From the NCBI GenBank assembly GCA_027623295.1, contig JAQBXR010000002.1, positions 117,823-181,822 on the forward strand: a DNA stretch of 64,000 bases, in the 5' to 3' direction. The translations under genes and the position numbers were made by a program. This document shows positions 43,121 through 50,716 of the stretch, in pieces. This stretch comes from Planctomycetota bacterium (GTDB lineage: Bacteria; Planctomycetota; UBA1135). Each line of letters opens with the position of its first letter. Positions within the stretch are counted from its first letter, which is position 1. The notes below the pieces were generated by a model. The model searched no databases. It was given only the letters and a program-made list of their open reading frames with translations, and had not been told where the DNA came from.

Positions 43121-44067
43121 GATGGTTTCCTCACTCCCTCCTCTGGAGGTGATGGAACCGGCAATGCATAGGCGTCTCGCATTTGCAAAATGAGATATTC
43201 TATGTAATCCAAGTATTCTTCCTCAGATTCTCGTAGTCCACTGGTGGTTGCCAATTTAACCACCTTCACGCCATCATCAACCAGGCTTCGCAATCGCTGC
43301 TCGTTGTACCAAGGTTCCATCAGGAGCATTTCGACCTTTTGCTCCCGAATGATTTTCTTGACCTTTAACAAGTGTTTCGCGCTTGGCGCCAACCCTGGCT
43401 TTGCTTCGACCTCAGCGACTACATTCAAACCATAGCGTTCGACGAAATAGGACCAACTTCTATGGTAGGTCACAATCGGCTTCCCCCTTAAGGGTTCCAT
43501 CCAGGTTTTCCACTTCACGATGCGGCGCTTCGCTTCTGCATCCCATGCCAAGAACCGCTTCTCGAATTCTGGTTTGCGTTCTGGAGCCAATGCGACCAAT
43601 AAATCGTAAGCAGCCAGTGCCATAATCCGGCCATTCTCCGGATCCAAATTGTAATGGGGGTTTCCACGAGGATGCAGGTCGGCCCCCTGAGAACGGTCCA
43701 AGGATCCAGGGATTTCGAGGGGAACAATTCGCTCCCCCACATTCATGTAACCAACCCCACCAGGGCGGATGGAAACTTTGCGCGTTTTCTCCAGGAGTGG
43801 TGGAAGAAACGCGTGTTCGTAATCCAAACCCATCAAAATGAGGCCATCAGCCCTGCTGAGTTTCAACAGAAGTGAAGCCTTCGGGAGAATGGAGTGTGGA
43901 TCATTACCGGGTGGAACCAAAACCTGAACTTTCACATGCTCTCCACCAATGGTAGAGACAAAGTAACCCAGGTCAGGAATAGTTGCCACAATCTCAAGAC
44001 GTTCCTGAGCCTCCAACGTGGAAGCTGAGAAAAGCCAGAGAAGGAAAATGTAAAAGGAGTTAGGCAT
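43117..44067 (-). CDS. Zinc/manganese-type ABC solute-binding protein (ZnuA-like)
   Basis: A periplasmic cluster A-I metal-binding protein of 316 aa. ATG 44067 gives a signal peptide (MPNSFYIFLLWLFSASTLEAQ). Metal-ligand candidates are the His in PPGNDPHSILPKAS, NPHYNLDPENG, and YHRSWSYFVERYG, plus a late acidic residue. There is no long His-rich loop as in typical ZnuA, so manganese or another metal is possible. A longer frame to 44253 overlaps the outer-membrane gene and lacks a signal. It starts 2 nt after that gene's stop. Confidence 0.9.
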   Translation of the reverse strand: MPNSFYIFLLWLFSASTLEAQERLEIVATIPDLGYFVSTIGGEHVKVQVLVPPGNDPHSILPKASLLLKLSRADGLILMGLDYEHAFLPPLLEKTRKVSIRPGGVGYMNVGERIVPLEIPGSLDRSQGADLHPRGNPHYNLDPENGRIMALAAYDLLVALAPERKPEFEKRFLAWDAEAKRRIVKWKTWMEPLRGKPIVTYHRSWSYFVERYGLNVVAEVEAKPGLAPSAKHLLKVKKIIREQKVEMLLMEPWYNEQRLRSLVDDGVKVVKLATTSGLRESEEEYLDYIEYLILQMRDAYALPVPSPPEEGVRKPS

Positions 44068-44069
44068 AA

Positions 44070-45311
44070 TTACCAATCCAAGGAATGACTGTGACTCCCA
44101 AGTATAACGTCCCACTGAAATGCGAGGGTCCAAGTGGGATCCTCCAGGACATTGTGGTCCTGTGAAAGCTGCATGCGTATTCGGTTGAACTCGCTGAGAT
44201 TGTGAGTCACAAAAGCAGCTCGTTGTCCACCGGATTCCGCGGAAGTAAACCAATCACTCCCCGTGGTATTCAATGGATCTTGCCACCAGGCAAGTTGAAC
44301 GCCAGCACCCCAGAAAGGGTTGAAATCGTGCTGATAGAAGCCCCAGATGCCATTAGCATCGCTACTAATGATGTTGTCCGCGGCATCGAGCGAATCACGT
44401 TGATTGCGCCATAGTTCCAGCGAAAGAGTGTTTGCAGTGTTGTCACTCGCATCGACGTCACGCAAAGTGAAATCTAAGGCAAAAGTCGTTTGCCCTAAGC
44501 CAAACTCTTCATCGGTGATGCCATCTGCATCGGAGTCACGCAGGTAAGCCAGACCTTCGGAAGTATGGAAGAAGCTGAAACCATATTGCAAAAAGCCATT
44601 GGCGCCATAGTCTTGCTGCGTTGTCACACGACCTGTAAAGCCCAACTCTTCCAGACCGCGATTGCCAATAATCTCGGAAGCAAAATCGCCTTCACCACCA
44701 AAATCGGAATGGACACCCAATGACCAGCGGATTGGAAGATTTCCAATACCAGTCCATTGGTGCAGTTCCACCCCGGTTGCGTTGAGATTGCCGCCAAAGA
44801 ATGCAGTGCGGACACCATCTTCAAACACATAATTTTTATCGTGAAGATGAATGGTATTCCACTTACCAAAATCTGCCAGCATCTTGCCGACGCGTAAAGT
44901 CATATTCGCGGGAAGCTGGTCCATCATGATGACCGCTTCCTCCAGCTCAAATTCATCGCCCTCAAAGGCGGCAACGATGTAGGCCCAACCCAGAGGGTCA
45001 ATGCGGCTGGCCATATTGAGCTCCACGGAACGCAGATCAAACTGATCCACCCCTTCGCCTGCTTCTTCACTGAAAGTTCCAAGGCCGTCAAAAATCAATC
45101 CGATGGCAGGGTTGAAGCTCGCATCGAAACGCGAAGTGAAGCCAGAACCCCCACGACCCATGTGGCCAGGAAAAGTTGATTCCAGCATGCGCCCTTCAAG
45201 CGCATCGGTTGGGTCAGAGAGTTGGCCTTCTTGGGCCAAAAGGGTACTTGATGTTGACAGAATCAACAGAACGGCAGCGCCAAGCGCCAGCTTAGAAAAA
45301 GGGGTGTGCAT
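44070..45311 (-). CDS. Outer-membrane beta-barrel-like protein of the metal-uptake operon
   Basis: A secreted protein of 413 aa with signal peptide MHTPFSKLALGAAVLLILSTS and cleavage after LLAQ. The mature part shows alternating amphipathic strands (LRVGKMLADFGKWN, LSLELWRNQRDSL, WGAGVQLAWWQDPL, RIRMQLSQDH) and ends in an aromatic residue (SLDW), as do outer-membrane barrels. The R-x-G-K-x-x-x-x-F-G motif is common in porin-like proteins tied to metal ABC systems. Immediately downstream are ZnuA-, ZnuC- and ZnuB-like genes, which suggests that it brings the metal across the outer membrane. Not a TonB-dependent receptor: no TonB box or plug seen. Confidence 0.82.
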   Translation of the reverse strand: MHTPFSKLALGAAVLLILSTSSTLLAQEGQLSDPTDALEGRMLESTFPGHMGRGGSGFTSRFDASFNPAIGLIFDGLGTFSEEAGEGVDQFDLRSVELNMASRIDPLGWAYIVAAFEGDEFELEEAVIMMDQLPANMTLRVGKMLADFGKWNTIHLHDKNYVFEDGVRTAFFGGNLNATGVELHQWTGIGNLPIRWSLGVHSDFGGEGDFASEIIGNRGLEELGFTGRVTTQQDYGANGFLQYGFSFFHTSEGLAYLRDSDADGITDEEFGLGQTTFALDFTLRDVDASDNTANTLSLELWRNQRDSLDAADNIISSDANGIWGFYQHDFNPFWGAGVQLAWWQDPLNTTGSDWFTSAESGGQRAAFVTHNLSEFNRIRMQLSQDHNVLEDPTWTLAFQWDVILGSHSHSLDW

Positions 45312-45337
45312 TGTTTTTAGGATTAAGGAAACGGAAA

Positions 45338-45359
45338 CCCTGCTGAAAAATCAGCAGGG
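45338..45359 (-). terminator. Strong hairpin between the small membrane gene and the outer-membrane gene
   Basis: A perfect 9-bp stem (CCCTGCTGA with TCAGCAGGG) and a 4-nt loop are followed on the minus strand by TTTCCGTTT, an interrupted U-tract. It may terminate the small gene that stops at 45366. It may instead regulate the outer-membrane gene, whose ATG lies 26 nt downstream with no room for a separate promoter. Confidence 0.5.
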
Positions 45360-45365
45360 GGGTTT

Positions 45366-45638
45366 TCAGCGTTGTCCTTTCCTAGGTGGAGCACGACCAC
45401 AAGCTCTTTCAAGCGCAGGGCTACGGGGGACGCCAAGTTCCCTCACTTGAGGGAGCGTCGCCACTTTCAGCAATTGTAAAAGTGCCAGTGCCGCCGCAGC
45501 GACCATAAGCACCATCCCGGCTCCACAGAGCGCAAAGGGACCACAATCTTGCCCTTCCCCGTGCAACGGGGCATGCAAAGCACCGGCGAGCAAAAGCAAG
45601 CCAAGCAGCAGCCATCCCAGGCGTTGCATCGTGGACAT
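45366..45638 (-). CDS. Small membrane protein of unknown function (90 aa)
   Basis: A short protein with two hydrophobic segments: LGWLLLGLLLLAGALHAPL at about 7-25 and CGAGMVLMVAAAALALLQLL at about 38-57. The loop between them has HAPLHGEGQDCGPFALC, with two His and two Cys that could hold a metal. The tail is basic (RACGRAPPRKGQR). It heads the metal-uptake gene run and is divergent from the WalJ-like gene with 40 bp between starts, which must hold promoters for both. The start is ATG 45638, or ATG 45629. DUF2946-like proteins are similar in size and context but I cannot confirm. Confidence 0.65.
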   Translation of the reverse strand: MSTMQRLGWLLLGLLLLAGALHAPLHGEGQDCGPFALCGAGMVLMVAAAALALLQLLKVATLPQVRELGVPRSPALERACGRAPPRKGQR

Positions 45639-45678
45639 GCGTGTAGTGTAGCACGAGATTCGTTAGTTTGTCTAGTCC

Positions 45679-46491
45679 ATGCTGCGTATCCACACCCTAG
45701 CTAGCGGCTCCTCCGGGAACTGCGCCCTTATCGAAGCCGGTGTGGGCCTAGACCGCGTAGTTTTGTGCCTCGATAGTGGAATAGCGCAACGGACCGCACG
45801 AGGCTTTGCCGAGGCCGCTGGCCTATCCATGACTTCGGTCGACGCCGTGTTATTGACCCACCGCCACAGTGACCATTCCGCCAACATTGTGTCGACGGCT
45901 TCCCGGGCCGGAGCACCTCTTTATGCCCACAGCGAAAGTTTAAGCACCAACAAACGCACCAGTTGGGCAGAGATTACCCGGCGCAAGGTAGAAGTCCGCC
46001 ATTTCGATGATCGTGGTTTCTTTAAGATTGGCCCACTCGTGGTCACTCCGATCAAGCTTCCCCACGATGCCGAACCAACTTTTGGTTTTGTCTTTGAAAC
46101 GGATACCGCCAAGGCTGGTTTCTTTACCGATTTCGGACGCCCTGAAATCCTCATGGAACCCGGCCTGCTCGATGGCATGGAAACCCTAGTTCTAGAATCT
46201 AATCACGATGTCGACATGCTCGCGAAGGGCCCATATCCCTATGCCTTGCGTCAACGCGTAGGTGGAGATTTAGGGCACCTCTCCAACGAGCAGACCTTTG
46301 AAATTCTGGCTTCGTCGGCGCCGAAAACTTTGAAGCGTTTGGTCTTGGCGCATTTGTCCTTGAAGAACAACACCAAAGAGATTGCCTTAGAGTCCGCCCA
46401 ACGAGCCCTGACCCAACGCGGACTCTCCGAGGTCAACTTGCAGATCGCTCCGGCACGAGGCTTTTTAGCCTCCGATGCGGTGCAAGCCTAA
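45679..46491 (+). CDS. MBL-fold hydrolase, WalJ/YycJ-like
   Basis: A metallo-beta-lactamase-fold protein of 270 aa close to YycJ/WalJ, tied to DNA-end or cell-wall metabolism. Marks are LASGSSGNCALIEAG at the start, the metal site THRHSDHS near residue 60, FFTDFGRPEI, and LESNHDVDML followed by a GHLSN motif near the C-terminus. The length and motifs fit. It stands alone; its stop overlaps that of the convergent HIT gene. In other phyla it accompanies a two-component system, which is not seen here. Confidence 0.92.
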   Translation: MLRIHTLASGSSGNCALIEAGVGLDRVVLCLDSGIAQRTARGFAEAAGLSMTSVDAVLLTHRHSDHSANIVSTASRAGAPLYAHSESLSTNKRTSWAEITRRKVEVRHFDDRGFFKIGPLVVTPIKLPHDAEPTFGFVFETDTAKAGFFTDFGRPEILMEPGLLDGMETLVLESNHDVDMLAKGPYPYALRQRVGGDLGHLSNEQTFEILASSAPKTLKRLVLAHLSLKNNTKEIALESAQRALTQRGLSEVNLQIAPARGFLASDAVQA

Positions 46492-46925
46492 AGCAAGTTC
46501 AGCTTTTCACGTAAAGCTTGTATGAAAGCGGCATCGCGCTGTGCGCAAAAAGCTGGTGCCGCCTTCCAGTCATGCAGCCAAATCGGTGCAGTGCGCACGT
46601 CTTCTTCCTCACTTGCATAACGCGGGAACAAGTGCGCATGCAAGGCCGGCTCGATGTTACCCAGCATTTCGTAGTTGATGCGCAGAGCGCTGGTGAGCTC
46701 GAGGATGGCATCGCCCACCACCGTCATTTCGTAAAGAAACGATTCACGCTGTTCGCGATCGAGGGCATTCAAGTGCGGCACCACTGGATCTGGCAGCAAC
46801 AAGCAATAGCCTGGCACGATTTGGGGGTCGCCAAGAACCACCCAGCCAGATTGCATTTTGCCTACCGCACGCGCGAAGGTGCCCGCTTGACAATCGCGGA
46901 CTTGCTGATGAATGGCAGTTGGCAT
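46488..46925 (-). CDS. HIT-like domain protein
   Basis: A 145-aa protein of the HIT/nucleotide-hydrolase fold. The early VVLGDPQIVPGYCLLLPD and PHLNALD match the HIT strands, and the motif is HAHLF (His96, His98), with Phe100 where the third His is usual. The catalytic His of the family corresponds to His98, so activity may be kept. It is like Ap4A hydrolase or small HIT proteins; the substrate is unknown. It follows the glycosyltransferase gene after 5 nt on the same strand. Confidence 0.82.
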   Translation of the reverse strand: MPTAIHQQVRDCQAGTFARAVGKMQSGWVVLGDPQIVPGYCLLLPDPVVPHLNALDREQRESFLYEMTVVGDAILELTSALRINYEMLGNIEPALHAHLFPRYASEEEDVRTAPIWLHDWKAAPAFCAQRDAAFIQALREKLNLL

Positions 46926-46930
46926 GGAGC

Positions 46931-47632
46931 CTAACTAAACACGTTGTAGCGCACGATGTGCCACAACGCAGCCACACCATCTTTCCAGCCAATCTTCTTA
47001 CCTTCGGCATAATCACGCCCGTAGTAACTAATTGGCACTTCGTAGATGCGTACGCGCTTTCCATTCAAACGCTTACGCGCAATTTTGGCAGTAATCTCTG
47101 GCTCAAATCCAAAACGGTTGGACTTGATTTCAATGCCCTCCAAGACCTCGACCCTGAAAACCTTGTAACAGGTCTCCATATCGGTGAGGTTCAAGTTGGT
47201 GAACATGTTCGACACTAAAGTCAAAAAGTTGTTCGCCATTTGGTGCCAAAACAAGTGCACGCGCGACATGCGGGAGCCTTTAAAGCGCGAGCCATACACG
47301 ACGTCGGCCAAGCCTTGCTTAATCGGCTCCAACAGAATCGGGTATTCACCAGGATCGTATTCCATGTCGGCATCTTGCACCAGGACGATATCGCCCGTGA
47401 CGTGCTTAAAGCCGGTGCGAAGAGCCGCACCTTTACCTTGGTTCACCGAGTGGTAATGAATGGAAAGATCCTCATCGCCCTCAAGCTCCTTCAAAATGGC
47501 ACGGGTGCCATCTTGGGAACAATCGTCGACCAGAATGAGTTCCTTTTCATACGGGGTAGCACGCACCTTCTCGATAATATCGAGCAGCGTTTCTTCCTCG
47601 TTAAAGATGGGGATTACGACAGAGAGTTTCAC
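46931..47632 (-). CDS. Family 2 glycosyltransferase (dolichol-phosphate mannosyltransferase-like)
   Basis: A 233-aa GT2 enzyme. The start is [12 protein letters not shown], the nucleotide site is [11 protein letters not shown], and the metal DxD is in [14 protein letters not shown], all typical of the DPM1/polyprenyl-phosphate transferase group. It ends soon after the catalytic domain and has no C-terminal membrane segments. The start GTG 47632 follows the OPT transporter gene by 3 nt, so both are on one transcript. Likely a lipid-linked sugar transferase; donor unknown. Confidence 0.92.
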   Translation of the reverse strand: MKLSVVIPIFNEEETLLDIIEKVRATPYEKELILVDDCSQDGTRAILKELEGDEDLSIHYHSVNQGKGAALRTGFKHVTGDIVLVQDADMEYDPGEYPILLEPIKQGLADVVYGSRFKGSRMSRVHLFWHQMANNFLTLVSNMFTNLNLTDMETCYKVFRVEVLEGIEIKSNRFGFEPEITAKIARKRLNGKRVRIYEVPISYYGRDYAEGKKIGWKDGVAALWHIVRYNVFS

Positions 47633-47635
47633 GGT

Positions 47636-49561
47636 TTACTTCTGAGAGACACTGGCTCGGTATATCATGATGGCTACCCCTGCCATGGCAAAAGTGGTCA
47701 AAAAAGGTGTAAAAGCGCCTTCTAGGTCAGGCAATGAGACCTTGGCTGCCTTAGGGATGGCAATGAGAACGCCGGCGATTGCTTCGCCAGCAATCAATCC
47801 GGAAGCTAAGAGTACCCCCTTCTCGTGCCCGCGTCCGCGACTTTCCGGATTGGTATGGGCACGACCGGAGAACCAAGCGAGTAGACCACCGACCAAAATG
47901 GCCATGCTGAGACCAAGCGGTAGGTACATACCGACGGCCACAGGCATCACGAAAAGGCGGAATTTGGATTGCTTGGGAAGCAGAACCAGCTGGTCGATCA
48001 GGATGATGATCAATCCAGCGGCGGCGCCTGCAGCAATGATGCCCCATGGCAAATCGGCTTCTCCAAAGAAACCCCGCATGAGGGAAGCGAAAAGTTGCGC
48101 TTGCGGAGCTTCCAGTGCATGCCCTTGCAGGCTTTCTGGGAGATGGACATCGGTGCCAATACCGTATGCGTTATGCAAAAGTCCGAGCACTGGCGCCATG
48201 ACGAAGCTGGCGCAAATCACGCCAATCACTTCCGCCCATTGTTGGCGATAGGGCGTGGCACCAATCAGTTGCCCTGTCTTAAGGTCTTGGCAGACATCGC
48301 CAGAAGTGCAGGTTGCGCAACACACCACACCGGCCACAGCCATGGTGGCAAGAATCGCTGCCTCTCCGCTATAGCCGAAGAGGAAAATGACTCCTGAAGT
48401 TAGAAGCACCGAACAAATGGTCATGCCACTGACAGGACTGTTCGAACTGCCAACCAGTCCAACAATGTAACTTGCGACCGCCACGAAAAAGAAACTGCAC
48501 ACCACCATGAGCGGCGTTGCAAGGGCGGCCAGCCCCATGTTTCCGGTGACGCGGTAATAGAGGAACAGCACCACCATGCAAGTGGCAGCAGTCAGGAGCA
48601 CTAACCACTTACGGCTCATATCCTGATCGGTGCGCGCAGGTGGCGCGGTGTCATCCATGGCGGAGCGATAACCACCAAAGGTTTCGCGTACACCCTGCCC
48701 AATTCCTTTTCGGATTTGAATGATGGACCAAAGTCCACCCACGATCATGGCGCCAACACCAAGGAAGCGCACGTCAGCCTTGACTAAGCCGAACAGTTCG
48801 GGAGCATCGAGAGCCACTCCGTAGTCCGTAGTCGCGGTTAAGTAAGGTGCGGCAACCAACCAGGAGATCGCTCCGCCAACAAAGATCAACAGCGAAATGT
48901 TGAGGCCGACGATGTACCCCACCGCAATCAAAGCGGGTGATGCGGTAAAGCCCCCAAAGACTCGTGCGCCGGATATGGTCCAGGCGCCAGAAAGATCTGC
49001 AGTCAATAGACGAAGACCACTAGTGAGAATTTGAATGAAGGTTCCAACGCCAAGGGCAGCGAACACCATTCTCATGCCGGTTCCGCCTTCTTCGCCTGCG
49101 CGTAAAACCTTAGAGCACGCCACGCCTTCTGGGTAGATGAGGTCTGCGTCTTCCACGATCATCGGGCGACGCAATGGAATCATAAACAGCACGCCTAGCA
49201 TGCCGCCGGTCATCGAAATCAACGTGGTGGTCCAAAAGTCGAAATCGCTCCACACGCCTGCGATCACCAAAGCCGGCATGGTGAAAATAATGCCAGCCGC
49301 CAAGGACTCCCCCGCAGAAGCAATCGTTTGCACGATGTTGTTCTCATGAATCGTGCCGCGTTTAAACACTCCCTTGAGCAATCCCATGGAGATCACCGCT
49401 GCTGGAATGGAAGCGCTCACGGTCATGCCGGCGAACAAGCCCAGATAAACATTGGCCAGCGACATGCCAAGCCCGACCAAAATGCCGAGGCCAATAGCAA
49501 GGCCGGTAAATTCGGCCGTGGGGATCTTGTCACGTTGGATTCTGGGGGCCTCTGACTGCAT
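47636..49561 (-). CDS. OPT-family oligopeptide transporter
   Basis: A polytopic transporter of 641 aa in the OPT (oligopeptide/metal-chelate) family with about fifteen membrane segments. Marks are the start KIPTAEFTGLAIGLGILVGL, NVYLGLFAGMTVSASIPAAV, AGESLAAGIIFTMPAL, CATCTSGDVCQDLKTGQLIG near 430, and the later GLLASGLIAGE-like ending. ATG 49561 is the start. It leads the GT2 and HIT genes. Substrates of the bacterial group are peptides or siderophore-like chelates; not decidable here. Confidence 0.92.
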   Translation of the reverse strand: MQSEAPRIQRDKIPTAEFTGLAIGLGILVGLGMSLANVYLGLFAGMTVSASIPAAVISMGLLKGVFKRGTIHENNIVQTIASAGESLAAGIIFTMPALVIAGVWSDFDFWTTTLISMTGGMLGVLFMIPLRRPMIVEDADLIYPEGVACSKVLRAGEEGGTGMRMVFAALGVGTFIQILTSGLRLLTADLSGAWTISGARVFGGFTASPALIAVGYIVGLNISLLIFVGGAISWLVAAPYLTATTDYGVALDAPELFGLVKADVRFLGVGAMIVGGLWSIIQIRKGIGQGVRETFGGYRSAMDDTAPPARTDQDMSRKWLVLLTAATCMVVLFLYYRVTGNMGLAALATPLMVVCSFFFVAVASYIVGLVGSSNSPVSGMTICSVLLTSGVIFLFGYSGEAAILATMAVAGVVCCATCTSGDVCQDLKTGQLIGATPYRQQWAEVIGVICASFVMAPVLGLLHNAYGIGTDVHLPESLQGHALEAPQAQLFASLMRGFFGEADLPWGIIAAGAAAGLIIILIDQLVLLPKQSKFRLFVMPVAVGMYLPLGLSMAILVGGLLAWFSGRAHTNPESRGRGHEKGVLLASGLIAGEAIAGVLIAIPKAAKVSLPDLEGAFTPFLTTFAMAGVAIMIYRASVSQK

Positions 49562-49609
49562 CTACCGATTGTAGAGAATCGAGGGTTATGATGCAGACCT
49601 ACCGAAGCA

Positions 49610-50602
49610 ATGCATCCAACTCCTATCACTATTCTCATCGGCATCCTCTTTGGAGGCCTCTGCCTAATCAGCCCATCCTGTGGAGATTCTCAGGCTCGTG
49701 CCCAGACATCGGTTGAAATCAATCTAAAAAATGGGCAGGCTCCTGACTTTGATGAGGAACGTGCTTTTGAGGATTTACGCTTTCTATGCGAGGAAATCGG
49801 CCCTCGTCGGATTGGCACTAAAGGCCTGCAGCAAACCACAGCATGGCTACAGGCGCAAATGGCGGAGCTCGAGGGTTGGAATGTCAGTCTAGATACATTT
49901 AAGGCGCAACCGCCTGCCGGGGCACGCAGGCAAGCTGAGGTCGATGGCGTGAACGTATTGGCGCGGCGAACTGGGACCGAACCGGGTGAAATCTGGATTT
50001 GCAGTCACTATGACACCTACGACTATCCTGGATTTGTCGGCGCGAATGACGCTGGCAGCTCCACCGTGGTTTTGCTGGAACTCGCGCGACAATGGGCTGG
50101 CAAAGAGGAACGCGAAGGGCAGACTCTGGTACTTGCCTGGTTTGATGGTGAAGAGCGCTTCCCCCCAATCCCTTGGCAAGATTTCACCAACTCCACCTTT
50201 GGCAGTCGGGATTTAGCCGAGCGTATGTTCAAGGAAGAAACGATCGATGGCATCTCCGCCTTAATCTTGCTCGACATGATTGGCGATGCCCAGCTCGGAG
50301 TCTTGAAGGAGCAATCTTCAGATTCCATGCTTAAACAAATCATGGAACGTACCGCCGGTGTGTTAGGCGACCCAAACTTATTTGTCGGTCAACGTGACAT
50401 CCAAGACGATCACATTCACTTTCGACGCCGCAATGTCCCTTCGATCAATTTGATTGACTTCAACTATGGTCCAGGCAATTCCTATTGGCACACCCGTGAA
50501 GACAACATGGAACACGTTAGTGCGAAGTCTCTTGGCCGCATTGGGCGCTTGATTCTGGCTGCTCTTCCAGCAGTAGAAAGGGAATTCTCTCCACGCGAAT
50601 AG
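49610..50602 (+). CDS. M28-family peptidase, glutaminyl cyclase-like
   Basis: An exported 330-aa zinc peptidase-fold protein. A signal region (MHPTPITILIGILFGGLCLI) precedes SPSC, a possible weak lipobox. The metal sites are visible: SHYDTYDYPGFVGANDAGSS, WFDGEERFPP and HTREDNMEHV. The bridging WFDGEE and late His fit the M28 group that includes glutaminyl-peptide cyclotransferase, which forms N-terminal pyroglutamate; an aminopeptidase is the alternative. It stands alone with 114 bp before smc's convergent end, where I see no gene or clear terminator. Confidence 0.9.
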   Translation: MHPTPITILIGILFGGLCLISPSCGDSQARAQTSVEINLKNGQAPDFDEERAFEDLRFLCEEIGPRRIGTKGLQQTTAWLQAQMAELEGWNVSLDTFKAQPPAGARRQAEVDGVNVLARRTGTEPGEIWICSHYDTYDYPGFVGANDAGSSTVVLLELARQWAGKEEREGQTLVLAWFDGEERFPPIPWQDFTNSTFGSRDLAERMFKEETIDGISALILLDMIGDAQLGVLKEQSSDSMLKQIMERTAGVLGDPNLFVGQRDIQDDHIHFRRRNVPSINLIDFNYGPGNSYWHTREDNMEHVSAKSLGRIGRLILAALPAVEREFSPRE

Positions 50603-50716
50603 ATTCCGAATCCCAATGCTTTAAGGCTGGCGAAATTCCTTCAAGCAACGCGGGGAGTCCAAATTGCCTGATTTGGCTGACGCCCACGCCAGGCAATCCA
50701 GTCGTCTGAAGCAAGC

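Noticed and set aside
45639-45678. Zur/Mur-type operator in the 40-bp divergent region before the metal operon
   Set aside because: No clear palindrome in this stretch.
47240-47725. A 161-codon plus-strand frame
   Set aside because: Antisense to the GT2 and OPT genes, with no signal or domain features.
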